A stretch of 64,000 bases of DNA from Catonia carolina (GCA_035578175.1 JAQMRL010000003.1:84269969-84333968); one strand, 5' to 3'; shown: positions 30,872-42,477, numbered from the stretch's first letter. The notes: generated by a model not told the origin, from the sequence alone. Numbers and translations are program-made.

Positions 30872-31550
30872 TATTATTTGTAACGAAGCTTCAAGATGTT
30901 TGAAACGAACTGTAGACAAATGTGCATGCATACATACATACATACGTATAGCCTACAGCATGCATACAAAATTTGTTTAGGTTTTAAATCTCGAACAGGA
31001 AGTTTATTTGAATGTACGGATACTTAAATTTAATTTTCGCTGAATTCATCGACTGAAATAAAGCACTTTGTTAAGTTTAAGTACTTTGGACTGTGAAAAA
31101 CGTACACAAAATATTAGAATCTTGGCGACATTACACTATTTTTTCATAATGGTGTTTATAATTCTAAAATATTCAGTATTTTAAATTCTACTTTTTCTCC
31201 CACGTGAGACTAAACTTCATTTTCAATTTTTATAAATTGCACAACATAATAATTAAATCTGAACACCATAAATGTATTAACCGTTAACCATAAATCATTA
31301 CTTATTTTATTTTTGACTAATAGTAGTTCAAAAATTAGTGAAGAAATAATTTTTATAACCGTAACAAATTTTTAGATCATTTGTACATAATAATTATGAC
31401 AAACGAATTTATTTTGTCAAAATTATTTTTATTATACTTTACCCAGAGAGTTATTTTAATTAAAAATCTTTACTTCGTCTTAGTTGATTTGATAGGGACA
31501 CTAGCTTAAATAAGATGAGAGTAAAAGCAAAAAACGGTTGTAAAATTAAA
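30872..31550. other. No gene; short (CATA)n repeat
   Basis: AT-rich sequence with a GCATACATACATACATAC tract at about 30927-30947. Nothing else stands out. Confidence 0.4.
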
Positions 31551-31870
31551 ATTTTTGGTGTGAAACACTCAAACGGCTTTCTCTTGCCAATTTAAATAGT
31601 AAAATATTATAACCTATGTTTAATCATGATTAAACAATGTAAAATAAAAAAAACCTAATTTGAATCATGATTGAATGACACTAAATTCAACCTCTGTTGG
31701 ATTTTGATATCCTGAGCAAAATGCAGAAAATCACTAATTGACGATAAACTAAGCACTGTAGAAAAAATCGATTGAAAGTACAAAAAGTTATAAGCTTTTT
31801 AACGACTTTTTACAAATCTCAATGCGAAAAATATGTAAAACACTAATTGACGTTAAGCTTTATAAAAAGT
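31551..31870 (-). mobile_element. HINE-A, diverged 3' part
   Basis: Begins with TTGGTGTGAAACACTCAAAC and the GGCAAGAGAAAG terminus, but its interior is considerably more diverged than other copies and contains different deletions. Probably an older subfamily, similar to the copy at 62702. Confidence 0.6.
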
Positions 31871-32194
31871 TTTGGATATTTTCATGTTATTTTTTGCGAC
31901 TTATTTTTATTTTTTAGTTGACTCTATGTACATCAATTTTCTCATAATTGCATTATTTATAAATTTAATTTAAGACCATTTTGAGTTTATTGCCCATTTA
32001 ACGAAGTTATTGTACGACAAACGTAAAAAAAGCAAGGGTTTTTACCCCATTTATATCTGTTTTAGCCCAGATTTCTCACAAACTACTGAAGACTTGGTCC
32101 TGGGACCTGATTTGTTCGCTTTCTTGGGTCAAAAACCAAAAGAAACCACTATTTTTTACTCTTAATTAACGTTTTAAAAATTTAATTACTTAGC

Positions 32195-32389
32195 CTATTC
32201 ATGGGATGATTCTTGTCGGGGCTTTTTATCAGGTGGAAGTTTATGTTCTTTTTGTGAACATTTTGGATTCAAGTCTAGATTTCTCACTTTAGGCTTCATT
32301 TTTACTTGAGACCCTTGAACTTTTACTTTGTGAGGTAATTGTGATGGGGGCTCAAAAAGTCTCCATCCCCGGGACGAAATTTAGAACAC
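32195..32389 (-). CDS. Possible coding remnant, Lys-rich C-terminus
   Basis: A minus-strand frame of about 64 codons, closed by TAG at 32195-32197 and bounded upstream by a stop. It reads GWRLFEPPSQLPHKVKVQGS and continues with many Lys, Pro and Gln residues. Composition looks protein-like rather than AT-driven, but there is no start codon near the open end, no strong splice acceptor in phase, and no family I recognise. It could be a host exon, a transposon C-terminus or chance. Confidence 0.2.
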
Positions 32390-32552
32390 TGCGGGAGACG
32401 AAAGTAGGGACTACCTATCCGCCAACATGGTGGCCCTGTAGCACTAGTGCAGTCAGCCAAACACCACATAGGACTCGTATTATAGCCTACTGTTAAACAT
32501 ACTATTTCACTGAAATAAGTATGTTATAAAAAATTACGACTTCACAGGAATC

Positions 32553-33625
32553 GTAGAGAGTATACCCAAAAAAAAACTTTTTTCTTTTAAGTAGTAGGAA
32601 GCTCATATTTTAACAATTCATTAAGGACATAAAGAAGAATGTTTTCTCAAATTTTCACAATTCTATCACCCCCACAACCCCTTCTATTAGGGGGAGGAGT
32701 GAAAATTCAGTGCTTTACGAAAAAAATCATATCTCAGTTGTAACTTGTTCAATCTAATTGATTTAAAAAACAGAAAGAAAGAGTATAAAATTTGCTAGTG
32801 ACCCCGGTATTGACTATAAGATACATTGTCTAAAAATATTTTTACTAATTTTAAATTTTTTTCATAAAATATTAGTTTGTTTTTTTAACTTTTTAACTCC
32901 AAAGAAAATTATCTGATACAAGTTATATTATAATAATACCGAGGTCTCTAGAGTAGACCATTTGCTGAATCAGTGGAAAAAAAAAATTTATTAATCTTAA
33001 TTACAAATAAAGTTATGATTTTTCTAGAGTTTATGAAACAACAAAATTGAAATTTTCGGAAATCAGCAATTAAAGATTACAGTTTGTTTACGTAACCTAC
33101 AAAAACCGATACTAAATAAACAGTTCTTATTCCTAACTAAATACCGTAATTACTATAACTATACTAAAATTATTATTATATTGCTCCTAAAATATATTTG
33201 TTTATAATCTAAGAAATATTTTCAATAAAAACGATGAAATTTCACAACTAAAGCACACTTCAGAATGTAAACAAACACGACAAAGTCAAATGCACTCCAC
33301 CATTCTAACTCGTTTTGAAAACAAACGGTAGTGTAGCCTAACGTGTAAAAACCGAACTAAATACAGAAAAAAACAAGCTTCAAACTGGTGAAAAAATCAA
33401 AGTTAAATCACATTTCGTTCGTGAGAAATCTGTAATTAAAATTTGCTGTTTATTTTGTATGAAAACAAGTCTGTTACCCTGGAAAACAATCTCAGATTTG
33501 TATTTTTATTATTTTTTTGAGAGAACTTATAATATAAATAAATATACCATTAAAAAGAGAACATTTTAGGGATTCAAAATCGTGAAAAAAAATTTTTTTT
33601 TCGTCATTCTTAGGTAGACCCCCTC
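32553..33625. mobile_element. TTAA element 3, decayed left end
   Basis: The right end (on the opposite strand GAGGGGGTCTACCTAAGA) touches TTAA at 33626-33629. The left end at about 32553 (AGAGAGTATACCCAAAAAAA) is a decayed counterpart. Internal parts such as CCCCCACAACCCCTTCTATT followed by AGGGGG resemble TTAA element 4. About 1.07 kb, no transposase seen. Confidence 0.45.
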
Positions 33626-33629
33626 TTAA

Positions 33630-34586
33630 GTAGGTGATACAAGAACTTTGTTTCCATAAAAACAGAAAGTTGCTGCCAAATGTAAAGGACCCAAGGTGAC
33701 CGGATGAAGCAATCACTACTGACTGACGTTACTAAGCCAAGGTTGAGCTGAAGCCGCACTTAGCTGCAAAGCTCGAAAACCGAGGGGGTGAAATTAGGAA
33801 CGGGGACGAAATATGAGTCCTTTACCTTACTACACTGCAAAATTATTCATCAATACATACACATATGTATGAAAAGTTTCATATGAAACATAGCTAAAGA
33901 GCAAATCATACAAACGCTTCAACATGTTTTAATGCATATGAGCGAGAAACAGACCAAATCTTAAGGTGTAGAACCACTAATATATAGAAAGTTTTTCTCG
34001 AGGGTTTACTGAGAGCGCCTACGTCACACAACTCGATATAAAAACACCTTGTAAAGCAGTAAAACTAAAACTGCCCATCCAATTTAGGCCTAAACAACGA
34101 GATTGAATTAAGTAATAATACGTAAAGTAACAACAACTGTTACGGTTAAGGAAGGGTTTAATCAATCGTCAGGTATTTTCAGTTTATTACTTTTTAGTTT
34201 TGTACAACGTATTTTATTTTTGATGTGATGTTATTTTTAGGCTCGTAATAAAGAACATCTTCATTTGCCTATTAAGAAACATAATTAAAATTTACTAATT
34301 CAAAACCCCTAAGAAAGAATACCATAAATTTAATTTTATGAACCATTAGAAAGCCATAAAAATTTACATCCTGTACTAGTAACTCATTGGATACGATCCG
34401 GGTACAGAAAACTTACAGACCGAATTAATAACTTATAAATCATAGTGTACAGTAACTATTACTGTAACAGAAAGATAGTATAGTAACTTTGACAATGCGA
34501 ATAAAAATACTGCAAGGGATATTTGATCTCATCTATTCTATATTTCGCTGGAATTAAAAGCGTTAACATTCGCGGAATTTGTTAGT
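33630..34586. other. No recognised feature
   Basis: Mostly unique AT-rich sequence; 33730-33830 is richer in G and C but without a frame. Confidence 0.4.
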
Positions 34587-34590
34587 TTAA

Positions 34591-35288
34591 GGGAGGAGTC
34601 TACTCAAAAAAATTTTTTTTATTCTCTTTAGATAAGTAATCTGTTAGTTTTGCAAGTGAATAAACATTAAATTTTAAATTTTTTCATATAAAAAAATGTT
34701 AATTTTGTTCTCTACAACCCCAAATATAAGGGGTGGAAGGGGGAAAATCATATCTTCGTTATTTGCTCATAACTTAGTTAATTTTAGAGGTACATACCTG
34801 GTTTTTATGTCAAAATAATCAGAAAATTATACTCTTATTTTAACGTTCCATTTATACATTTAACTATACAATGGAGAGAAAATTATTTTTTTAAATATTT
34901 TCCCCCAAAAATACAGATAAGGTCATTATTTTTTTATTTTTTTAAAACTGCTTCAACATGGCCAACCTACAAATAAAAGAGCAATAAATTCTGAATACAG
35001 TAGAAAAAAAATCATCAAGATAGCATTTATATAAAGAAAGTTATAAGGATTTCATCATGAAGAAAACCTGAAATACTAAATGCCGAGAAAATTGAATGTA
35101 AAGTTTCACTTACAATTACACTTACACTTACACCGATTATGTAAAATAATGTTTTAAAAATTTTTAGGTATCGTACATTAAAACAAAATATACAGCTGGA
35201 TTAAGAAAATTCTGAAGTTTTATAATCAACAGAAAATGTTTTTGATTACTACTTTTTAATTTTTAGTGATAAAACTGGAAGACCCCCC
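34591..35288. mobile_element. TTAA element 4
   Basis: TTAA at 34587-34590 and 35289-35292. Ends: GGGAGGAGTCTACTC at the left and, on the opposite strand, GGGGGGTCTTCCAG at the right. 698 bp and non-coding. Confidence 0.65.
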
Positions 35289-35309
35289 TTAAAGTCACAT
35301 CTACAGTTA

Positions 35310-35425
35310 AATTATTAGCGGCTACTGTGGGTTACAAGACGGTTATTGTCGTTGGTTTTTATATCTTTATAATTTTCAGACCTTACCCGATAATCGAACT
35401 CGATACCATAGAGGCAGTTCGTAGA
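35310..35425 (-). mobile_element. SINE-F, degraded head
   Basis: The body and B-box (GAGTTCGATTATCG on the minus strand at about 35390) are present. The A-box head has lost about 25 bp (CTGCCTCTATGGTATCG). Confidence 0.6.
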
Positions 35426-35472
35426 CATTTTATATTTTTACAAGCTACTTCTAGTATTAGCATAATTTAAAT

Positions 35473-36307
35473 AAATCTGGTGTGAAACACTCACACAGCT
35501 TTCTCTTGCCAATGCAAATAATTAACAATATAACCTAACATTAGAAAAAACAAAAAACTAACCTCAGTAAACATAACCTAATTTTAATCATGAGTGAAAG
35601 ACGCCAAATGAAAATCAACCTGTTTGACTTAAAAATACGGAAAATCACTATTTCACGCTAAACTAAAAGACTATGTAGAGAAAATGCTCTAAATAAAAGT
35701 TATAGATCTTTTAATTTACTCAAAATTGTAATAGTTACACTTTTGTCGTAAAATGTATACTACAGTAAGGCTAAAATCTTTAAAAAAATCGATTTTTTAC
35801 GCGTTTTCGTGAGAAAAGAAACAGGAAATTGCTAATTACCGCTAAAGTAAGCGTTATACAAAAAAATGTTTGAAATAAAAGTTGTAGACCTTTAAATTCT
35901 CTACAACTTTTATTATATAAATTTTGCGCTAAAATGTACATGGTAGCCGTAATCTTTAAAAACAATTTTTTTACGAAAAGACAGCCTCACCAAGAATTTC
36001 AGCAAACATGGCGCCTACCCTATCTTGTAGGGCATAAAAAAATTAGTGAACCAGGACGATTTTTAAAAAAATCGTAGGACCAGTTTTTGAGAAAATCGCA
36101 AAAAAGTGAAAAATGACACGAATAAACTACTACACGCACGCCGCGCGCGCACACACACACACACACACATAGACCAATCGCTAAAAACATGTTTTTGGGT
36201 TCCGGGGGTCTGAAAACGAGTAGATCCGGTGAAAACTCGATTTCGAAAAATCGACATGAAAACAATTCTTTCCTTTCTATATATTCATATAGGCAAGAGA
36301 AAGTAAA
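35473..36307 (-). mobile_element. HINE-A with CG/CA repeat deletion
   Basis: Both termini present. Between TAAACTACTAC (36134) and the microsatellite about 120 bp of the family are missing, and the junction carries GCACGCCGCGCGCGCACAC, alternating purine-pyrimidine sequence not found in the plain copies. Confidence 0.8.
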
Positions 36308-36394
36308 AATACATCTCCAAAAAGATTTTTGGCAAAGAATTGTTCGTTTCTAAGAATATGCGGAACGATTGCAACTTGGCTGAGGAATATGGCT

Positions 36395-36660
36395 CACAAA
36401 AATTCTTTCATAAGATTTCATAACGTAATGGCAGTTCCAACACTTTTGTATGGTAGCGAAAATGTTGTTTTTGTTTCTGGTTGTTCAGGGAGAAGCAAAC
36501 AGAAATTGAAATCTGAGGAGATGTGCTTTATACGAAGAGTAAAGGGTTGTAGAAGGTAGAACAGAATTCGAATTGCGCCGTGAGAAAATCAGTTATTATC
36601 GTAACGAATGCATGGAACATCTTCAATAAATGACGGGACAAATAATTCCAAATTGGGTCC
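36395..36660 (+). pseudogene. LINE RT fragment (RTE-like lineage)
   Basis: Reads NVMAVPTLLYGSE at about 36425 (thumb region), then KLKSEEMCFIRRVKGCRR, followed after frameshifts by YRNECMEHLQ. This resembles the PTLMYGAESW...AEMRYLRRIVGRNKRDRIRNE block of the element at 47660. Several stops; old. Confidence 0.55.
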
Positions 36661-37929
36661 TGAGATAAAGGAATGAGTGAAGAAAAACCTTGGGAAGACA
36701 ACGATCGAAGGGTAATTTATTTTAATTCCAGGTTTCTAATGAAAAATAAAACATTTTGAAGACTAGATGACCGTGAAGGAAGGAAGATCAAAAAAGTTAA
36801 CGATCTAATCTAATTGATAAGTTTTTTTGTATTTTGGCTTAAATTTACACTTTCCTGTTTTGCTAATTTGTGTTTAAATCGTTAAAGAACTTGTTAGGAA
36901 AATTATTTTAAACGAATCTATTTAAAAATGTATAACATAAGTTAATTTTGTTTTTTAAAGAAAACAAAGTAATAAAGTCAGCCAGTACCAACATTTCTAC
37001 GATTTGGGTAGGAGAAGAAACTTACTGTTTTAATTTAAAAATAAGTTATTTTCACGCAGCATTTCTTTGTTTACGATTTTGTGAACGCCTAAATGTAAAA
37101 ACGTACCTTACTACTGTATTTCTTCACAACTTTCCGCCACCAGAATATTCATTTCATTCGAAACGTTTATTTTTATTACAAAGCTATAAAATAAAAAAGA
37201 ACGTAGAGTTTTTTTATTATTTCTAATAGTATTTTATAACTCAATGTTAGATCATAAGGAAGGCCACGTGTTTTTGTAATAAATCACACCTTGTGAAATT
37301 ACCCTAATGTAATCCGGTGTGTCGATCTGGTATTAAAAAGAAATTTAAAAACATTTTGAGAGAAGTCAAAATTTAGGATAACTATAGTCTGTCCGAGTAA
37401 GAAGTTACCAAAAACAGATCACTGTTATCTGCAATTTTATTGAACATTTTTTGTCTAAAGGAAGTTAAATAGTTCTTATTTATGATGGATAAATTCTCAA
37501 AACAACAAAGAACACCATTAAGAGAAAATATCGTAACAATATTTAAATATACAAAACTAGTAATTGCGCCTGCAATACGCGCGGGATAATTGCTAGCGTC
37601 AGAGGAGTTGTCATACAATAAACTATAGGCTACAATAAATTTAAATTAAAAACAGAACTATGATACTTCAGTAACGATTAGTACTTACAGACAGGCCTAC
37701 ATACTGCGGTTTCATGTTTGTGTGCATGAGATTTGTAAAAGTAGCACATGAAAAATGCGAACCGGCAATACTATGGGAAACGCCATCGACTTTCAAGCTC
37801 ACAATGATATGACGTATAGTATAGCAAGTAAGAATGCTATAATGAATTCCAATTGTTCACTTCTTGTTTTTTTTTCAATGAAATCAAGTCACAGTAGGAC
37901 TATGAATATACATTTTTTTGCTTTTATTT
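36661..37929. other. No recognised gene
   Basis: About 1.3 kb of unique AT-rich sequence. The frames at 36948-37226, 37382-37618 and 37755-37994 show no motif, signal peptide or splice context that makes them credible. Confidence 0.4.
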
Positions 37930-38155
37930 GTCATCGGGAACTGTACAAAATTTACAACCACCCAATTCGATTTTGCTTATCGCTGTATTTTTGACGTGGA
38001 TTAGGCATGAGTTTGAATACGGACCCCCAGTAGAGTTTATTCACGTATGGTTGGTCACCATCCAAAGTCGCTTGCCTAACCAGTGTTACTCAACAAATAA
38101 TAGCAACTTTCTACCAGCTGAGACTGGTTGGGCTAGCCTGAAGGCCTATAAATAT
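37930..38155 (-). mobile_element. SINE-H, single copy
   Basis: Reverse monomer of the family at 26759: the plus strand runs GGGAACTGTACAAAATTTAC to GGGCTAGCCTGAAGGCC. It confirms the monomer length of about 230-245 bp. Confidence 0.7.
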
Positions 38156-38231
38156 AATTTACTCTTTTTGAAGGTCGTTAAAACTTAAGAAGGTTTTAAA
38201 GAGATAAACAAAAGGTTTGTATATTAGCCTA

Positions 38232-38622
38232 GACCATAATAGACAGGTGGAGTATCAAATTATTTACACTCAGTCTGTTTTTTGCAGGGTTAAAATAAAT
38301 AGTTCTGTTTCTTATCACATGGTCAACCAATTAAATAACTGCATCATTTAAGAACAGAAGAGGCAGAGGTGTATATGACACTAATCAGAGTTATCTACTC
38401 TGAAAAGTAATCAATTTCATTATACAGCCAGACCTTGTGGTGAATAAAGTGAAAGTGTCAATTGTAGAGTGAAAAATTATGTGCTTTTCAGAGGGTTCGG
38501 TGTGCTGATAAGCGTACTTTTCAACTCAGTGGGGAAGGCAAGGTAAACTTCCTCACTCCTCGTTTTACTTAGTAAAACCTCTACAGGTTCAAACCAGCTT
38601 TTTGGCTGATGACCTAAACAAC
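38232..38622 (-). mobile_element. Rep-B, intact with TSD (family description)
   Basis: 391 bp flanked by ATATTAGCCTA (38221-38231 and 38623-38633). A 17-bp TSD flanks the copy at 46787. Such lengths fit LINE-assisted retroposition. The family has no clear terminal inverted repeats and no long frame. One end holds three consecutive palindromes within 60 bp (AGCCGAAAGGCT, AACCTCTAGAGGTT, TTTTACTTAGTAAAA) and a B-box-like GGTTTGAACC, but no convincing A-box, so its promoter type is open. The central motif TGGTTTACCATTGCCTTCCT is the best conserved part between copies. The copy at 52016 bears a long homopolymer at the other end. Confidence 0.75.
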
Positions 38623-38872
38623 ATATTAGCCTACTGTTTTCTATTAGCTATAATGATTATAAGAACAGTTTTTTTTAAATATTTTTCTCTTTTGATGACT
38701 CAACTTTTATTTCATTTTTGAATGTAAGTCACCCAAATGGCGTCAACTGTTAGCGGAATTATTACTTAAATAATTGTAAATTCATTTTGATTAATAAATA
38801 AAACTGAAATGAACCCGTTATAGTAATAGGTGGAAAATTTTGTACATTAAAAATAATATTTTTTTTATAATC

Positions 38873-39187
38873 CCACCGGGTTGGTCTAGAGGTAAAGTCG
38901 TAGCCAAAATCAGCTGTTTAACAGCTGATTTTCGGAGACGAAGGTTCCTGGTTCAAATCCTAGAAAAGTTACTTACTTTTATACGGATTTGAATACTAGA
39001 CAGTGGTTACCGGTGTACTTTGATGGTTGGGGTTTAATTAACCATACTCTCTCAGGAATGGTCGACCTGGGTCTACACAAGACTACACCTCATTTACACG
39101 TCATACACATCATCCTCATCTCATTGGGTCATGGGGTTGCTTATTGTTCTAAATTGAACAGATTGCAACGTACACAAATAAGGAATA
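38873..39187 (+). mobile_element. SINE-D, full-length
   Basis: CCACCGGGTTGGTCTAGAGG head, full palindrome AATCAGCTGTTTAACAGCTG (38908-38931), B-box GGTTCAAATCC, tail AGGAATAAAAAAATATATA. Very similar to the copy at 26388, so both are fairly young. Confidence 0.85.
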
Positions 39188-39199
39188 AAAAAATATATA

Positions 39200-39444
39200 A
39201 TATTAAAGAAGTAGCTGGCAGGATAAAGTTTCGTACGCGGACAGACCATAGAAGTAGATACAGAAGCAATCTGAACAGAACTGGTCACCATCGCTGGAAA
39301 ATATTCACTTCTTTTACCATACTGTTTGTGTTTCTATTCCTACTCACCCTCCTTTCCATCCAATTGTTAAAAACACCATTCCTTAATAAAGACCAAATGT
39401 TCGTTACGGGCAAAACTACGCCCGGATTGACCTCTCAAAATTAG
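39200..39444 (+). CDS. Possible small frame with one membrane segment
   Basis: An open frame that runs on from SINE-D sequence. The non-SINE part is about 80 codons, basic at first (RIKFRTRTDHRSRYRSN), then a strongly hydrophobic 23-residue stretch (IFTSFTILFVFLFLLTLLSI...), then a short polar end, stop at 39442-39444. No start codon in the unique part and no good splice acceptor. I do not recognise it; chance is the simplest explanation. Confidence 0.15.
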
Positions 39445-40194
39445 TAAAACTTTATTGTTGTTATTTTAACTGTTGAAAATCACAGCTGTGTTCCGAGTTC
39501 TTTCCACCAATTTTATAGAAAAGAATTTTTGTTTATATCTTCGTCAAGGAACCTGCACACTGATTTCCATATTATGGTTCTCAACATGTACTTTTGTGTT
39601 TTGTATTGTAAAAATATTTAATTGTGTGTCAAAATTTAAAGTTCAATGCTTTACGATTCTCGTAGGTATAATAAAATGGATTTCTGGTTACAGACATTAA
39701 ATCAAAATAAAATATATTTTTATTAGCTACCAGTTTTTAAATATACTTCGGTTTTTATCAAAACGGACCACCAATGAAGCATCGTCGGTCGTATATGTAC
39801 AGGTGAGGGAATTAAGGTCTGGGATATTTATCAACTCCCACGTATCAAGAATGATTGATAAACAATGGAATCACGTCGGATGGACAATCTAATGTAGTAT
39901 TACAACAACTCTGGGTAAAAATTGTAAAGTCAAACCATGTTTTGATTTGAATCTGTTCCATTTCATACTATAGATTCCTTTAAGAGACCCGTAACCTGTA
40001 CTTGAACACATGTTAAAATGATACCTACATTATGACCCGTTTTCTCAAAACTTTTTGCCAATAGCCAACTGAACTTATCCAACCCAATCAATAAATATCA
40101 TTTTTTATAAGTGTAGTAGCTAATAAATTTACTCAATTTTGTTATATAATTTTTGAGTTATTAGAAAATTCCTTTGAAATGGAAAACAGTTTAC
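39445..40194. other. No recognised feature
   Basis: AT-rich unique sequence; a 75-codon frame at 39473-39700 has no motif. Confidence 0.4.
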
Positions 40195-40457
40195 TGACTA
40201 CAAAAATTGATTTACAGATTATGAAAACATTCTCAAAACACTATGTTTGGAGTGTAACATTAAACGGGAGCGAAACTTATGTTATAGGAGCTATAGAAAG
40301 GAAGAGGATAGAAGCTTTTGAAATGTGGTGTTATAGGAAAATGTTAAAGATAAGTTGGATAGAGAAAATAAGTAATTTAGAGGTTATTAGGCAAGTGGAT
40401 GAAATAAGAAGTGTCTGGAAGTATCTCACAAGAAGAAGGGATACGCTAGTGAGGTAG
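40195..40457 (+). pseudogene. LINE RT thumb fragment
   Basis: Continuous frame reading VWSVTLNGSETYVIGAIERK, then AFEMWCYRKMLKISWIEKIS and NLEVIRQVDEIRSVWKYLTR, stop at 40455. Same block order as the 57130 LINE (SVLLYGVESW, FELWLYRRILRIPWTDRVTN, QEVLRRM). Only this about 85-codon block survives. Confidence 0.65.
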
Positions 40458-40827
40458 TTAACACATTCAATGCTGAGCAATTATGATGTATCTCTCTCTC
40501 CCTTTGGGCTGATTACTTGTGCAGCGTTACCGTTAGCAGTTGTGCAGCTGAAAACCCGTTAAAAATACTGAATGAGTACACTCTGCGAGGTAGAAGATCA
40601 TATGACGAAAATTCAAAAACGAACTGCACGGTTACAAAGAAAAAGTCTTTCTGAGGGCTATATGCTCTCAGCATATAGGCGGTGTCCCTCGGGAAATACT
40701 AGTACTTAAAATGATAACAAAACAGAACCGCTAGGTGAGACGGCAGCCTGGGGGCAACACCCGCCGGTGGTATGACCCACAATATTCTTTTTCAAGATAA
40801 AGAAAATCCTTTCAAAAATAACAAGAC
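40458..40827. other. No recognised feature
   Basis: Locally less AT-rich (40690-40780 includes CGCTAGGTGAGACGGCAGCC). No frame, no repeat seen elsewhere in the window. Confidence 0.35.
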
Positions 40828-41107
40828 GTTTAACAGCTGATTTTCGAAAAAAGAAGTTTTCGTGGTTCGAATCCCTAGTAAAGGTTGTTATTTTATATGG
40901 ATTTGAATATTAGACAGTTTGTTACCGGTACACTTTGATGGTTGGGTTTCAATTAATCTTACTATCTCAAGAAATGGTTGGCCTGAGTCTGTACAAGATT
41001 ACACCTCATTTACGCGTTATACAGATCATCCTTATCTCGTTCGGTCATGGAGTTTCTTATTGTTCTTAAATTGAACGGATTGTAACGTAAACTCATTAGG
41101 GATAAAA
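40828..41107 (+). mobile_element. SINE-D, 5'-truncated
   Basis: Starts in the palindrome (GTTTAACAGCTGATTTTCG), so the A-box is lost; B-box TGGTTCGAATCCC at 40862 and the tail are present. Confidence 0.75.
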
Positions 41108-41248
41108 AATCAACATCTTATTGTAAAAATTGCATTTTTCATAAATTTTTTACAACATTATTTAATTAGTAACGTTTACTTTACAAAATAAAAAAAATTA
41201 ATAAAAATTGTTACAAAAATAAAAATACACCATTTTATGTAGAAACCC

Positions 41249-41897
41249 ACCAGACTGGTCTAGCGGCAGGGTCGTCACCGCATATCAGCTGATTTTCGGA
41301 GATGAAGGTTCCGTGGTTCAAATCATAGTACAGGAAATAAATTTTATAAGGATTTAAATAATAGACAGTAACTGGTGTATTTGGATGGCTGGGGTACAAT
41401 TATCCATACTCTTTCAGGAATGGTCGGCCTGAGTTTGCATGTGGGTTACTTGTTGTTGTTTAGGTTATCAGCCGAAAGGCTGGTTTGAACCTGTAGAGGT
41501 TTTACTAAGTAAAACGAGGAGTGAGGTGGTTTACCAATGCCTTCCTCACCGAGTGGAAAAGTACGCTTATCAGCATGCCGGGCCCTCTGAAAAGCACATA
41601 TTTTCCACTCTGCAAATGACACCTTCACTTCATTCACCACAGGGTCTGGCTGTATAATGAAATTCATTACTTTCATAGGAGATAACTCTGATTAGTGTAT
41701 TTTACACCTCTACCTCTTCTGTTCTTAAATGATTCAGTCACTTAATTGGCTGACCATGTGTTAAGAAACAGAACTATTTCTTTTAGCCCTGCAACGAACA
41801 GATTGAGTGTAAAAAATTTGACACTCCACCTCTCTGTTATGGGCAGGTGGGTTACTAATCGTTCTTAATTGAACAGACTGCAACGTACATACATCAG
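41249..41897 (+). mobile_element. SINE-D interrupted by Rep-B
   Basis: Head CACCAGACTGGTCTAGCGG at 41250 with a shortened palindrome (single CAGCTG). The copy stops in its tail at about 41455, Rep-B follows, and the SINE resumes with GGTGGGTTACTAATCGTTCT at 41846. Confidence 0.8.
41459..41846 (+). mobile_element. Rep-B inside SINE-D, with TSD
   Basis: Full-length, GTTTAGGTTATCAGCCGAAA to CTGTTATGGGCAG. GTGGGTTACT occurs on both sides (about 41441 and 41847), and the match continues with mismatches to about 17 bp. Rep-B is thus younger than this SINE-D. Confidence 0.8.
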
Positions 41898-42299
41898 GGA
41901 TTAAAACAAAAATTACGCACAAGAAAATGTAGAAGGTTTTAGGTTATAAACAAAAATTTATTTTATATTTTTAAATTTTCCTGTTACATCCCCTAAAATA
42001 TACTTCGGTTAGTCCTTTAATTGAGTTTTAAAGTCAATACAGTATAATACCGATTATCCGTGGTAATTGGGGGGATAACTATACCGGATAACCGGAAAAC
42101 ACGGATAATACAACCCAATTCGCTCCAGACCACTTACGTCATAAACAAAACCACCAGTTACGCGTATGTTTTATTCTACTGATTAATACATGTTAATACT
42201 ATCGGATATCGGAAATAAATAAACAAATTGTATTGAAATAAAAATATTTACTACATAAATTTATATAAGTCTTACCTTAAACTACGTACAAAAAAAAAA

Positions 42300-42477
42300 T
42301 TACAAAAAATCTGTTATTTTACTTTGTTTCATTTTATGCCGCAATATTTTTTCTTTTATTTTTCTTATATAACCACGAATATGTAAAATGTCCACGTAAT
42401 CTGTGTCATCCTGATTTTCCATGAAAGTTAGTAATGTTTCGGCACCGGTTAAAGCTTCTTTGCAACTTATTTTAGGA
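42300..42477 (-). pseudogene. pogo/Tigger transposase C-terminal remnant
   Basis: Minus-strand frame reading KEALTGAETLLTFMENQDD, then a Lys-rich part and the ending MKQSKITDFL with TAA at 42300-42302. An ALxALxTLLxFxEQ helix followed by a K-rich tail ending KQxKITDF is the usual C-terminus of Tigger/pogo transposases. The CENPB-type DNA-binding and DDE domains are absent. Confidence 0.65.

Noticed and set aside
38232..38622. Hammerhead ribozyme in Rep-B (CTGATGA with GAAA nearby)
   Set aside because: CTGATGA and GCCGAAAGG lie on opposite strands, so the conserved core cannot form on one RNA.
38989..39200. First part of the 151-codon frame at 38989-39444 as a gene
   Set aside because: This part is SINE-D sequence; only the downstream 80 codons could matter, and they lack a start.
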